Source: Verrucomicrobiaceae bacterium UBA7681 (GTDB lineage: Bacteria > Verrucomicrobiota > Verrucomicrobiia > Verrucomicrobiales > Verrucomicrobiaceae). Taken from it: a stretch of DNA of 13,735 nucleotides. Below the pieces are notes generated by a model that worked only from the letters and a program-made list of their open reading frames with translations, made no database searches and had not been told where the DNA came from. The stretch spans positions 1-13,735 of the forward strand of contig DLGZ01000033.1 in the NCBI GenBank assembly GCA_002482965.1. Reading direction: 5' to 3'. Both the position numbers and the translations under genes were made by a program. Positions 1-7,942 of this stretch are shown here, piece by piece. The stretch's first letter is position 1, and every line of letters begins with the position of its first letter.

Positions 1-2918
1 GCGTTGGCCGTGCTGGTGCGGGTACCTGAGGAGGTGCCTGCGGGCGGTGTGACGCCTTGGGTGGTGGCGGTGTCTGCGGGTGGGAGGGGGGCGCTGGAAC
101 TCGCCGTGGAGGACGTGGTTTTGTCTGGGGTGCCGACGATGTCCGTGTTTTCCTCAGGGCGGGGCCGGGCCAGGGTGGCCCGGGCGGCCGCCAGCGCCTT
201 CGCGGTGGTGGCATGGAGTTTTCCTCCGCGTTTCTCAATGCCGGCCTGCTGATTGAGGATGTTGTTCTCGGTTCTCCTGGCGAAGGTTTTTTCCGCCACA
301 TCCAGTGTCTGCTGCTGGTCCGGGCTCAACGGGCTGTTCTGGTCTTTGAGCTTGTCGATGGTCTGTTTGGCCGCGCTGGCTTCCTCAAACGTGGGCACGG
401 GGAGGGCGGCGGCGGGAGTTTGCGATGGCTGGCTATTGCTGGCGGTGGTTGACGGTTGTTGGCCGGAACCGGAGGGAAGGGACTGAGATGGCTGGTGGTC
501 GTTGGCTGTGGTTGACGGTTGCTGAGCTGAGCCGGTGGTGTTCGACGTGGTAGCAACTGGTATTGGATGCTGTGAGGCAGTGGCGTCCACGGCGGCGGTG
601 CTGTGCTGCTGCGGGGCTGGTGGCAGGCCTGGGGGAGTGGCGGCGGTCTGCCCCGGAGGACGGCGTACGGTGGAGTCGCCAGCGGCGGGGATGGCCTCTC
701 CGCCTCCGCCGACCAAGGAGGTGACGATGGCGTTGTCAGGGATCTGCTTGATGTAGTCTCCCACCGCCTGCTGCACGCTGTGGCCGGTGCCGACGGCTTT
801 GGCGATGGCTGAGATGAGCCCGTCGGCGGTTTCTTCGATGTTCTCCTTGAGCGCGCCTTTGGTGAAGTCTCCACCGAGGTGGCCGAGCTGCTGCATGCGG
901 GAGGTGAAGACCTGGGTGATGGCGGCTTTGGCTTCCGCCGGGCGGGTGAGCAGGCGCTGCAGGCCGTGGGAGCCGCCCAGGGTGGTGAGGGCGGCGGTGG
1001 CCAGGCCGGAGACGATGGCGGGCGCCTGCGCTGCGTGCAGCGCCTGCTCATGGCTGAGCTCCGGGTGCTCAGTGCGGAGGGTGTTGTAGATGTCTGTGAT
1101 CTGGGAGCCGTAGGTCTGTGCGCCGCCCATGGCTGCGGAGCCTGCCAGGCCGGCGCGGGTCAGAGTCTCGATGGCTTTGACGGCCTGGGCGGGTGTGGCG
1201 GCTCCCTGGATGTAGGCCCCAAGCGCGGGCAACAAACGCTGCCCGATCTTGGTGGCGGCAAACATGCGCGTGCCGCCCTGGATGAGCTTGGCCGCACGTG
1301 AGGCGGGGATGAGCGAGGGCAGCAGGCGGGGCAACTGGGAGAATACTGCGCGGGAGAGCATGCCGTGGCTTTCGGTCGCATCGAGTTGCTTGGTGATTCC
1401 ATAAGCGTTGGACCTGCGCGTGAGCTTGGCGGCGAGATCCATGGCACTCTGGCTGCCGGTGAGTCCGCCGATGAACCCGGCGGCCTGCTGGCCGGCTTCG
1501 TTCGTGCCTTGGGCCAGGGATCGGCTGATCTCTTTGAGCCTGGAGGTGAAGGGGGAGGCGTCGGCGTCGGTCTTGAGCTTTTCGGCAAAGCGCATGGCCC
1601 ACTCCTGCTCTGGCACGTCCTGCGGGCGCTGGCTGGCGAAGTCTTTCCAGTCTTGAATGTGCTCTTTGCCAAAGGTGTCGGCGATTTCCTGGATGTTATC
1701 GAGCACGTTCTGGCCGGCGGCCTGCCGTATATCGGGGTAGCGCTGCAGTGCGGCTGCTTTGGCCTCGGGGCTGGCGGTGGAGGCTGCGATGGCGTCCTGG
1801 TATTCCTTTTCTCCCGTGATGGCAGGGTTGACGATGATGGCGCCGTTGGTGAGGGTGCGGGTCTGGCGTTTGTCCTGGGTGCCGTTCCAGAGTTCCTTGG
1901 CTCCGGCACCCAGTGCGTGGATGAAGCCTGAGATGGATTTGGACTCCTGGATTTTTTCGTGTTCGCGCGCGTAGTCCTCGGGGGTCTTGGGCTTGTGATC
2001 CTGCGTGATGTGTTCATTCCAGTCGAGGTTTCGCATGTCCTCGATCAAGCTGTCGGCTTCCTCCGTGGGGATGCGGAGGGCTTCGGCGAGGTTCTTGGCG
2101 ATGGTGGGGCGCACCGCGTTCTCTGCCTGTGTGTTCATGGCGGCTTTGAGGCCGGCGTAGGCGGACTGGGCTGCGGCCAGCTTTTGCTGGGACTGGGCGA
2201 GGATGGTGGAGGAGCGCTGGGCCAGATCCGCATGGAGGGCTTGCACGGCCTCCGGGGGCGGGCCTTGAGGGTGCCGGGTCTGAAGCTCTGCGAGGCGGGA
2301 TTTTGCCTCCTGATCCAGCGCCTTCAAAGCGGGGATTGCCTGGGCGTAGCCGGGGGTGGTGCTGAGGCTGCTCTCCAGCCTGGCGGCAGCAGCGGCATCT
2401 GCCGCCTGCTGTGAGGGGGCGTCCGGCTTTGACTCATGCGCCTGCTGGCCTGCCTGGCTGGCTTCTGCTCCGGCCTGGGCCTGCGCGGTGGGCTGATCTG
2501 TGGCAGCATGGACATTGGTAGCAGGGAGTGGTAATATATTCTGTGAAGTGGTATTCGACTGCCGCTGCGGATCGGGCGTGGGCGTGGCAGGCGGAGGGGC
2601 TGGCAGCTGTTGAGATTGCGCGCTCTGCTGCGCGAGCACCTGTGGACCCGGCTGCTTGACGGGCTGCGGCGTAGATGGAGCGGGAGCGGGCTGTGATTGA
2701 GATGCTGGCGCTGCTATTGGCCAGCGCTTAGAAGGGGCGGCCAGCGGTGATAAGATGCGCGGGCGGGGACTGGCCTGTTCAGTGGGGCGATAGGGGACCT
2801 TCGCTGTCGGCTGAGGCTGGGATTGAGACTGGGCCTGCTCTGGCGCGCTGCCTGCGAGGGGCAGCTTTTTGCGCGGGTAGGTGGGGAGAGCGAACAGGGA
2901 TGGAGGTGTGTAAGACAT
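1..2918 (-). CDS. Giant phage-like virion/polyvalent protein, partial (C-terminus beyond left edge)
   Basis: Reading from ATG at 2918 towards position 1, the frame stays open for 972 codons and leaves the window without a stop, so the protein is incomplete. An in-frame TGA lies 16 codons upstream and a GTG 10 codons upstream at 2948, so the start is ATG 2918 or GTG 2948; neither has a Shine-Dalgarno sequence. Residues 1-170 are Pro/Gln/Ser/Ala-rich and probably disordered. Residues 190-290 look helical and Gln/Ala-rich. Residues 515-745 hold Gly/Ala-rich amphipathic or hydrophobic stretches that could interact with membrane (LPRLLPSLIPASRAAKLI, GLATAALTTLGG) and a motif KENIEETADGLISAIAKAVG. 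Residues 745-850 are a second Ser/Thr/Pro/Gln linker with a 21-residue duplication. I recognise no enzymatic motif. This architecture is typical of very large phage internal-virion, ejection or polyvalent proteins. That function is inference; the open frame is directly visible. Confidence 0.8.
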   Translation of the reverse strand, partial: MSYTPPSLFALPTYPRKKLPLAGSAPEQAQSQSQPQPTAKVPYRPTEQASPRPRILSPLAAPSKRWPIAAPASQSQPAPAPSTPQPVKQPGPQVLAQQSAQSQQLPAPPPATPTPDPQRQSNTTSQNILPLPATNVHAATDQPTAQAQAGAEASQAGQQAHESKPDAPSQQAADAAAAARLESSLSTTPGYAQAIPALKALDQEAKSRLAELQTRHPQGPPPEAVQALHADLAQRSSTILAQSQQKLAAAQSAYAGLKAAMNTQAENAVRPTIAKNLAEALRIPTEEADSLIEDMRNLDWNEHITQDHKPKTPEDYAREHEKIQESKSISGFIHALGAGAKELWNGTQDKRQTRTLTNGAIIVNPAITGEKEYQDAIAASTASPEAKAAALQRYPDIRQAAGQNVLDNIQEIADTFGKEHIQDWKDFASQRPQDVPEQEWAMRFAEKLKTDADASPFTSRLKEISRSLAQGTNEAGQQAAGFIGGLTGSQSAMDLAAKLTRRSNAYGITKQLDATESHGMLSRAVFSQLPRLLPSLIPASRAAKLIQGGTRMFAATKIGQRLLPALGAYIQGAATPAQAVKAIETLTRAGLAGSAAMGGAQTYGSQITDIYNTLRTEHPELSHEQALHAAQAPAIVSGLATAALTTLGGSHGLQRLLTRPAEAKAAITQVFTSRMQQLGHLGGDFTKGALKENIEETADGLISAIAKAVGTGHSVQQAVGDYIKQIPDNAIVTSLVGGGGEAIPAAGDSTVRRPPGQTAATPPGLPPAPQQHSTAAVDATASQHPIPVATTSNTTGSAQQPSTTANDHQPSQSLPSGSGQQPSTTASNSQPSQTPAAALPVPTFEEASAAKQTIDKLKDQNSPLSPDQQQTLDVAEKTFARRTENNILNQQAGIEKRGGKLHATTAKALAAARATLARPRPEENTDIVGTPDKTTSSTASSSAPLPPADTATTQGVTPPAGTSSGTRTSTAN

Positions 2919-3043
2919 GGCGGATGCGTGGCCGCAGGGCGGCGGTGGCACCTTTCGTGTTCTTCACAGCGTCGGGTTCGTTGGGGGGATCGAAGAAAAG
3001 GATTGGGTCGTGATTTGAGGATGCAACCGAAAAGTGTGCAAGG

Positions 3044-3059
3044 GTGGTAGAAAGTGGTA
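3044..3059 (-). promoter_or_regulatory. TACCAC-N4-TACCAC element upstream of giant gene
   Basis: On the minus strand this reads TACCACTTTCTACCAC: two perfect TACCAC hexamers with a 10-bp period. It lies about 125 bp upstream of ATG 2918. It matches related paired sites in the plus-strand phage leaders. The regulatory role is inferred from recurrence only. Confidence 0.45.
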
Positions 3060-3417
3060 TTTGCGGGTGTTTGTGCGGATGATAGGTGGCGGCGGGGAAA
3101 CGGGGATGCCTTTTTTTGGGGCGAGTCGGCGAAGCGGCGGGGGACTCATCGTCCTTTGGACTGCGGGTGCGCAGCGTGGCACGGCCTGGACTCCGTAGCT
3201 TTTGCGAAGGGGGAAGCGCAGCCACGGCTTTCCGCACTTCTATCGGAACTCGGAAAGACGCCTAAAGGCGGGACTACAAAACATGCGCTGTGTGCCGGCG
3301 GTGGCTTGTGGCTTTTTTGCGCCTGTGTCTGAGCGCTCGGTTTTGCGGGCTGGAGCCGTGGTGCAGCGAGGATGCTTCTTCCCTTTCCTGTGGGGGGGAT
3401 GCGAAGTGCTGGGTGTT

Positions 3418-3438
3418 GAGGGATCGGGACGATCCCTC
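3418..3438. repeat. REP-like hairpin, copy 1
   Basis: An 8-bp perfect stem GAGGGATC / GATCCCTC encloses the loop GGGAC and is followed by TCTCC. A second copy at 7943-7963 has the same stem, orientation and trailing sequence, with the loop AGGAT. There is no T-run, so a REP-type intergenic repeat is more likely than a terminator. Confidence 0.7.
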
Positions 3439-3543
3439 TCCGCCTGAACGCTGAGCGTGCGCAAGGTGCCTGTGGTGCATCAGGCTCAGTGGTATTACAC
3501 GGGGCAGGGACTCCTTTTCAGGTGCGTGTGGTATCAGGCTACA

Positions 3544-5430
3544 TCATACCAGCGTGTGCTGCACGCCTGAGGTGGCGAGCCTGGCGAGGGCGGTGGGGCC
3601 GATGGGCTCCTCCGGCTGCCAGGGGAGCCAGGCGGTGCGGTGGGCGTGCTTGTTGACGACTTCGTCCAAATAGCGGTGCTCGGAGGCTTCGCGGCTTTGG
3701 AGGAGGGGATCACTGGTGCCGCTGCGGAGGAGGCTTTGATTGATGACCCAGGCGAAGGGCTCGATGCGGGCGCGGCGGAGGTCTGCCTGGAGGGCGGCGG
3801 CTTCGTGCACGGGGGTGGCCTCGGGGAGGGTGACGAGGAGGATGTGGGTGAAGGCGGGATCGCGCAGGCGTTCAAGGAGGCGGAGGACTTCCTCGGGCTG
3901 GGTGCTGCGGGCCTGGCGCTCGAGCTCGCGCTGGTAGGCGGCGCTGGCATCGAGCAGGAGGAGGGTGTGGCCGGTGGGGGCGGTATCGAGGACGACGAAG
4001 CGGTGCGTGCCCTGACCGACCTCACGTGCAAAGGCGCGGAAGACGGCGATCTCTTCGGTGCAGGGTGAGCGGAGGTCTTCTTCCAGCAGGGCGCGGCCTG
4101 CGTCATCCATGGCGGCACTTTGGGCCTGCATGACTTCGCCTTGATAGAGGGCGGTCTCGGCAGCGGGATCGATGCGGCTGAGGGTGAGGCCGGGGACCTG
4201 GCCGTGCAATGTTTGCGCGATATGCGCGGCGGGATCTGTGGTGCTGAGGTGGACGGGGTGGCCGCGCTGGGCGAGGAGGACGGCGATGGCGGCTGCGACG
4301 GTGGTCTTGCCGACGCCGCCTTTGCCCATGGTCATGATGACGCCGTGGCCCTGCTGCTCCAGGGTGGAGACGAGGCTGGCGAGGCTTTCCATCTCGGGGG
4401 GCGTCCAGACGGGTTGCGCGGGCTGTGCGGGCTGCGTGCGCAGGCTTTCGCGCTGTGCTGGCGCGGACTGAATGCTGGTGCGCTCGCTGGCGCTGAGGTG
4501 GGTGGTTTCGCTGCCTGTTTGCGGCTTTACATCGGTGCTGAGAAGGACGCGCAGGCCGCCGATGCCGAGGATATTGATGGAGCGCAAAGGGACGATGTAG
4601 CTGGGCATGCTGTGGATGAAGTCACCCGCAGCATGGATGGCGGAAGCGCCGCGCTGCTGCATGGCGTAGGCGGTAACATCGTAGGCGAAGGTGGTCTCAA
4701 AGGTGCCATTGATGACGAGGCATTGATTGCCCACGCCGATGGCGCGCAGTTCTGCGGAGGTGCGCTGGGCCTCGCGCAGGGCGGCGGCCTGCGGGCGGCT
4801 GACGAGGACGAGGGTGGTGGCGGTGGCATCGGCCAAGGTCTTGACGGTGGCTTCGTAAATGACGCGCTGCTTTTCGAGTCCGGCGAGGGGGCCGAGGCAG
4901 GAGGTGCCGCTGGTGTTTTTATCAAGGAACTGATCCCAGGCCTTGGCGAGGCTCATGAGCCTGAGGGTGTGGCCGGTGGGTGCGGTGTCGAAGATGATGT
5001 GATCATACGCCTGCGTGGCGGCGGGGTCTCCGATGAGGCCGGAGAATTCGTCAAAGGCGGCGATCTCGACGGTGCAGGAGCCGGAGAGCTGCTCCTCCAT
5101 GCTGCGCAGCGCGGTCTCGGGGAGGATGCCGCGCATGGGGCCGATGAGGCGCTCGCGATACGCGGCGGCTGCGGCGACGGGATTGATGTTCAGCGCGTGC
5201 AGGCCGGGTGCGCCGGGGATGGGCGTGGGCGCGTTGGTGAGCGTGGTCTCGAGAACTTCATCGAGATTGGAGGCGGGGTCTGTGCTGACGAGGAGGACGC
5301 GTTTGCCGGCCTCGACGAGACGGAGTGCGCAGGCGCAGGAGAGGGAGGTTTTTCCAACGCCGCCTTTGCCGGTGAAGAAAAGGAAGCGCGTGGAGGTGGC
5401 GGCCGTGGGCTGGTAGAGTGGGAGATTCAT
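3544..5430 (-). CDS. arsA: ArsA, arsenical pump-driving ATPase (two-domain)
   Basis: A 628-residue cytosolic ATPase that energises an As(III)/Sb(III) efflux pump, in the family an ArsB partner. It has two homologous halves. The N half has P-loop GKGGVGKT at 21-28, STDPAS at 49-54 and DTAPTGHT at 148-155. The C half has P-loop GKGGVGKT at 369-376, TTDPA at 397-401 and DTAPTGHT at 482-489. A linker of roughly residues 305-345 joins them. The three metal-site cysteines known from plasmid R773 ArsA appear to be kept: Cys119 in CTVEIAAF, Cys178 in TSCLGP and Cys457 in CTEEIAVF. Length fits the fused family. I chose ATG 5430 because it overlaps the arsD stop as ATGA and has GGAGG seven bases upstream, unlike the longer frame start at 5472. 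No pump gene follows it here. Confidence 0.97.
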   Translation of the reverse strand: MNLPLYQPTAATSTRFLFFTGKGGVGKTSLSCACALRLVEAGKRVLLVSTDPASNLDEVLETTLTNAPTPIPGAPGLHALNINPVAAAAAYRERLIGPMRGILPETALRSMEEQLSGSCTVEIAAFDEFSGLIGDPAATQAYDHIIFDTAPTGHTLRLMSLAKAWDQFLDKNTSGTSCLGPLAGLEKQRVIYEATVKTLADATATTLVLVSRPQAAALREAQRTSAELRAIGVGNQCLVINGTFETTFAYDVTAYAMQQRGASAIHAAGDFIHSMPSYIVPLRSINILGIGGLRVLLSTDVKPQTGSETTHLSASERTSIQSAPAQRESLRTQPAQPAQPVWTPPEMESLASLVSTLEQQGHGVIMTMGKGGVGKTTVAAAIAVLLAQRGHPVHLSTTDPAAHIAQTLHGQVPGLTLSRIDPAAETALYQGEVMQAQSAAMDDAGRALLEEDLRSPCTEEIAVFRAFAREVGQGTHRFVVLDTAPTGHTLLLLDASAAYQRELERQARSTQPEEVLRLLERLRDPAFTHILLVTLPEATPVHEAAALQADLRRARIEPFAWVINQSLLRSGTSDPLLQSREASEHRYLDEVVNKHAHRTAWLPWQPEEPIGPTALARLATSGVQHTLV

Positions 5431-5759
5431 GATGCTACCTCCGCATGCTGGGGGAAGGCGGCGCGGAACCACTCGGGGCGCTCGTCTTTGGTGGGGTAGC
5501 GGCCTTTGAGGTGGAGCTCTCCATCCCAGAAGATGATGGGCAGCACCGTGGTGCCTTCGGCGATCATGAGGGACTTCACGGCGTCATTCTGCGCGAAGCC
5601 CATGGGCTGCTGGACGAGATTGTAGCGCTCGACCTTGATGCCGGCCTGACTTAGCTGCGAGAGCATGGCGGCGAAGTTCACGAGGTCTGGATCAATGTCC
5701 GTGCCGCAGATGCCGGTGGAGCAGCACATGGGCGGGTCATAGACTTGGATGCTTTTCAT
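5427..5759 (-). CDS. arsD: ArsD, arsenic metallochaperone
   Basis: A 110-residue cytosolic chaperone that binds As(III)/Sb(III) and hands it to ArsA; some family members also act as weak repressors. The N-terminus reads MKSIQVYDPPMCCSTGICG, which places Cys12, Cys13 and Cys18 exactly where the R773 ArsD transfer site has them. The thioredoxin-like body continues through TTVLPIIFWDGEL to the C-terminus EVAS. The distal Cys pairs found in R773 ArsD are absent. It overlaps arsA by ATGA and clearly shares an operon with it. ATG 5759 gives the canonical protein but has only a C-rich leader. An in-frame ATG at 5816 adds 19 residues and has GGAGG ten bases upstream, so the true start is uncertain. 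Confidence 0.95.
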   Translation of the reverse strand: MKSIQVYDPPMCCSTGICGTDIDPDLVNFAAMLSQLSQAGIKVERYNLVQQPMGFAQNDAVKSLMIAEGTTVLPIIFWDGELHLKGRYPTKDERPEWFRAAFPQHAEVAS

Positions 5760-5782
5760 GGGGGTGAGGGGGGGAGGGGGGG
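5760..5782 (+). other. G-tract / possible G-quadruplex
   Basis: Three runs of 5, 7 and 7 guanines are separated by TGA and A, directly upstream of the canonical arsD ATG. The G-rich strand is the template for arsD. The arrangement can supply four G-triplets with short loops. Whether it folds is unknown. Confidence 0.4.
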
Positions 5783-5851
5783 TGAAATGGTGCCCATCTC
5801 GGGGCTGCGCCGCCATGGGGTGTACACCTCCGGTGGCTGTGTAAAGAGTAT

Positions 5852-5867
5852 TTGGCGAATTAGCCAA
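5852..5867. promoter_or_regulatory. Operator-like inverted repeat TTGGC-N6-GCCAA
   Basis: TTGGCGAATTAGCCAA is a 16-bp palindrome with a single mismatched pair around an AATT core, about 90 bp upstream of arsD. Size and symmetry suit a dimeric winged-helix repressor of the ArsR type. No arsR is present in the window, so the binding protein is inferred. Confidence 0.45.
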
Positions 5868-6063
5868 GTAAATGGCGGTGAGTGTGCGAGGATTGTCATT
5901 TGGGTGGGCCTGTTGCGCAGGTGTCACGCTTGTGTCCGGCAGAGTGGCTGAGCAGTATTCGCAGGCTCAAAAAAAGCAGAGTAAACATGCCTCGCGAATG
6001 CTCAAAAGTCCACACGCGTCCCGTTCGTCTTAGCTGCTCTCTGTTTCCTCCCCAAACCACCGC

Positions 6064-7914
6064 ATGAAACCCGCCTGTCTCGCTCTGTTTTTCACTCTTT
6101 TTCTGACGCATGCTCTTTTCTTGCAGGCGGCGGAGGTGCCAGGATCGGTGGCTGAGCTGTGGGCGGACTTTGATCCGCGCAAGGATGGTCTGGAGGAGGA
6201 GTTGATCCGGGAGTGGAAGGAAGATGGCGGGGTGTATCGGCATGTGCGTTATTTCATCGGCAGCTTCAAAGGGAAGCCGGCGCGCATGGCGGCGATCTAT
6301 GGATTTCCAGAAGGTGCTAAGGAGAAGGTGCCGGGGGTAATGCACATCCATGGCGGGGGGCAGCGGGCGTCTCTGAGCGAGGTGAAGCTGCTGGTGGGGC
6401 GCGGGTATGCGGCGCTCTCCGTGAACTGGGGTGGCGATGGCGATGGGCGGCCGCCATTTAACACGATGGAGGGCGCTCAACCTGGAGATGCGAACACGGA
6501 CTGGGGCGCGGTGGATCCCACGCAGCTGAATGTGCCGGGTTATACCTCGATGCTGCCGGGGCCGAAGCAGTTCTATGAGGACCGGGAACATCCGAAGAAC
6601 AACAACTGGTATCTCCTGACATTGGGCTGCAGGCGCGGGCTGACGTTTCTGGAGCAGCAGCCGGAGGTGGATGCGCAGCGGCTGGGCGTGCATGGCTTCT
6701 CCATGGGGGGAAATCTCACGATGTATGTGGCGGGAAGTGATGACCGTGTGAAGGCAGCGGTGCCAGGCGTGGGTGGGCAGGGGTTTCGCTGGGAGGCGCA
6801 TGCGTTTGCAGGTGGGACGGCGCAGCAGGAGAAGATACTGGGGGATGTGGAGGTGTTTCGACGCACGCTGAGTTTTGAGAGCTATGCGCCGCGCATTGGC
6901 TGCCCGGTGCTGCACCGCAGCGGCACGAATGATTTCCACGGGTGGATGGATGATGTGTATCGCACGAATGCGTTGATCGCGGGACAGCCGACGCGCTACT
7001 GCTGGTCGCCGCATCTGAATCATCGGCTGATCCCAGAGGTGGCGGTGGCGATGCCGCTGTGGTTTGACCAATATCTGAAAGGCGGACCGGCACTGCCGGA
7101 GACGCCTGGGTGCGAGCTGGTGCTGAAGACGACGGATGGCGTGCCGATGCTGCGTGTGACGCCGGACGTGAAAGCGATGCCGATTTCACGCGTGGAGATT
7201 TACTACAGTGTGGATGCGGACCCGCGTGCGCGCTTCTGGCGCAGCGCGGAGGTGGTGAAGAGTGGTGAGGGCTACACGGCTGTGCTGCCGCTGCATGCGG
7301 TGGGGCTGCCGCTGTTTGCCTTTGCGAATGTGTACCACACGCTGCCGCAGGCGGTGTCGATGAAGGCGCTGCCCGGCAATGGGGCCGAGGTGAGCGAGGT
7401 GTGCCTCAGCAGTCTGCTGCAACATGCGGAACCGGATGCGCTGCGCGTGGCAGGGACGGTGGCGACGGCGCGGCCGAGCATTGTCATCGAGGATTTCTCA
7501 CACGGGCTGCGGGACTGGTATGTGCTGAACGCTGGAAATCTGACGCATCAGGAAACGTGGACGCGGAAGGTGACAGATCCGCTGTATCGTGCACCCGAGG
7601 GGGCGCGGCTGAAGCTCTCGCTGAAGATGCCTAAGACGAACCGGCTTACCTTCGTGCTGCGGGAGAATGACTGGCGCAGCTATCGCGGACCGCGGGCGAG
7701 CTACCAGTGCACGCGCGAGATCGCTGGAAGTGCGGAGGTGCAGAGCGTGATGCTTGTTCCTTCTGATTTTATCTCTGACAAGGGCACGCCGCTGAAGGAC
7801 TGGGCGCAGATCGATGAGCTGGGGCTCTGCGCGCATGTGCCTGGAAAAGCGGGGAAAGATGTGGCGCTGTGGAACGGTGGCGCGGCGGAGTTTGTGCGGC
7901 TGGGGTGGGAGTGA
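6064..7914 (+). CDS. Secreted alpha/beta hydrolase (acetylxylan esterase / dienelactone hydrolase-like)
   Basis: A 616-residue protein with an N-terminal signal peptide (hydrophobic residues 4-20, likely cleavage near LQAA/E, residues 20-24), so it should act in the periplasm or outside the cell. The alpha/beta-hydrolase core has an oxyanion-loop motif HGGGQ at 96-100, nucleophile elbow GFSMGG with Ser213, a probable acid at Asp290 in GTNDF, and a His at 317 or 320 in SPHLNHR. After about residue 350 comes a beta-rich C-terminal extension of some 260 residues with no recognised catalytic motif. Similar proteins are annotated as acetylxylan esterases, dienelactone hydrolases or S9-like peptidases; the substrate cannot be read from sequence. 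It is transcribed divergently from arsDA and has no clear Shine-Dalgarno sequence. No functional link to arsenic is apparent. Confidence 0.82.
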   Translation: MKPACLALFFTLFLTHALFLQAAEVPGSVAELWADFDPRKDGLEEELIREWKEDGGVYRHVRYFIGSFKGKPARMAAIYGFPEGAKEKVPGVMHIHGGGQRASLSEVKLLVGRGYAALSVNWGGDGDGRPPFNTMEGAQPGDANTDWGAVDPTQLNVPGYTSMLPGPKQFYEDREHPKNNNWYLLTLGCRRGLTFLEQQPEVDAQRLGVHGFSMGGNLTMYVAGSDDRVKAAVPGVGGQGFRWEAHAFAGGTAQQEKILGDVEVFRRTLSFESYAPRIGCPVLHRSGTNDFHGWMDDVYRTNALIAGQPTRYCWSPHLNHRLIPEVAVAMPLWFDQYLKGGPALPETPGCELVLKTTDGVPMLRVTPDVKAMPISRVEIYYSVDADPRARFWRSAEVVKSGEGYTAVLPLHAVGLPLFAFANVYHTLPQAVSMKALPGNGAEVSEVCLSSLLQHAEPDALRVAGTVATARPSIVIEDFSHGLRDWYVLNAGNLTHQETWTRKVTDPLYRAPEGARLKLSLKMPKTNRLTFVLRENDWRSYRGPRASYQCTREIAGSAEVQSVMLVPSDFISDKGTPLKDWAQIDELGLCAHVPGKAGKDVALWNGGAAEFVRLGWE

Positions 7915-7942
7915 GGTGCGTGGCAGGCGAAAGCGGGGCGTG

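Larger units (their letters stand above)
2919..3543. other. Intergenic spacer of about 625 bp with repeat-like sequence
   Basis: I see no convincing gene on either strand between arsA and the giant minus-strand gene. The spacer holds a paired TACCAC element near 3044-3059, a T-run at 3111-3117, a small hairpin CGCC-TAAA-GGCG at 3259-3270, a REP-like hairpin at 3418-3438, and an isolated ATACCAC on the minus strand at 3489-3495. The stretch around 3120-3300 has the look of a degenerate dispersed intergenic repeat, but I cannot confirm other copies from this window. No good intrinsic terminator for arsA is visible immediately after its stop. Confidence 0.6.
5760..6063. promoter_or_regulatory. 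Divergent control region between arsD and the secreted hydrolase
   Basis: This 304-bp interval must carry the promoters for arsDA (minus) and the hydrolase (plus). It holds a G-tract next to arsD, a palindrome GGTGTACACC at 5819-5828 that overlaps the Shine-Dalgarno of the alternative arsD start, an operator-like inverted repeat at 5852-5867, and a weak ATTCGC/GCGAAT inverted pair at 5957-5962 and 5994-5999. I see no sigma-70 hexamer pair good enough to call. Confidence 0.5.

Noticed and set aside
1365..1931. Plus-strand 188-codon frame
   Set aside because: Antisense to the giant minus-strand protein, with no recognisable domain.
1160..2017. Minus-strand frames at 326-1051, 1069-1602 and 1160-2017
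   Set aside because: They are out of phase with the continuous frame from 2918 and consist of Pro/Arg/Ser-rich low-complexity sequence. The phase starting at 2918 is the one with protein-like composition.
3529..3551. TGGTAT / ATACCA hairpin at the arsA stop codon as a terminator
   Set aside because: The stem is only six A/T-rich base pairs with no T-run on the minus strand; it is more likely a chance pair of TACCA-type half-sites.
4120..5499. Long plus-strand open frame of 459 codons antisense to arsA/arsD
   Set aside because: It is the complement of clearly conserved ArsA and ArsD and has the Gly/Ala/Glu-rich composition typical of antisense frames in GC-rich DNA.
5896..7071. 391-codon minus-strand frame over the hydrolase and divergent region
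   Set aside because: Arg/His/Pro-rich antisense shadow of the signal-peptide-bearing hydrolase, whose catalytic motifs are intact.
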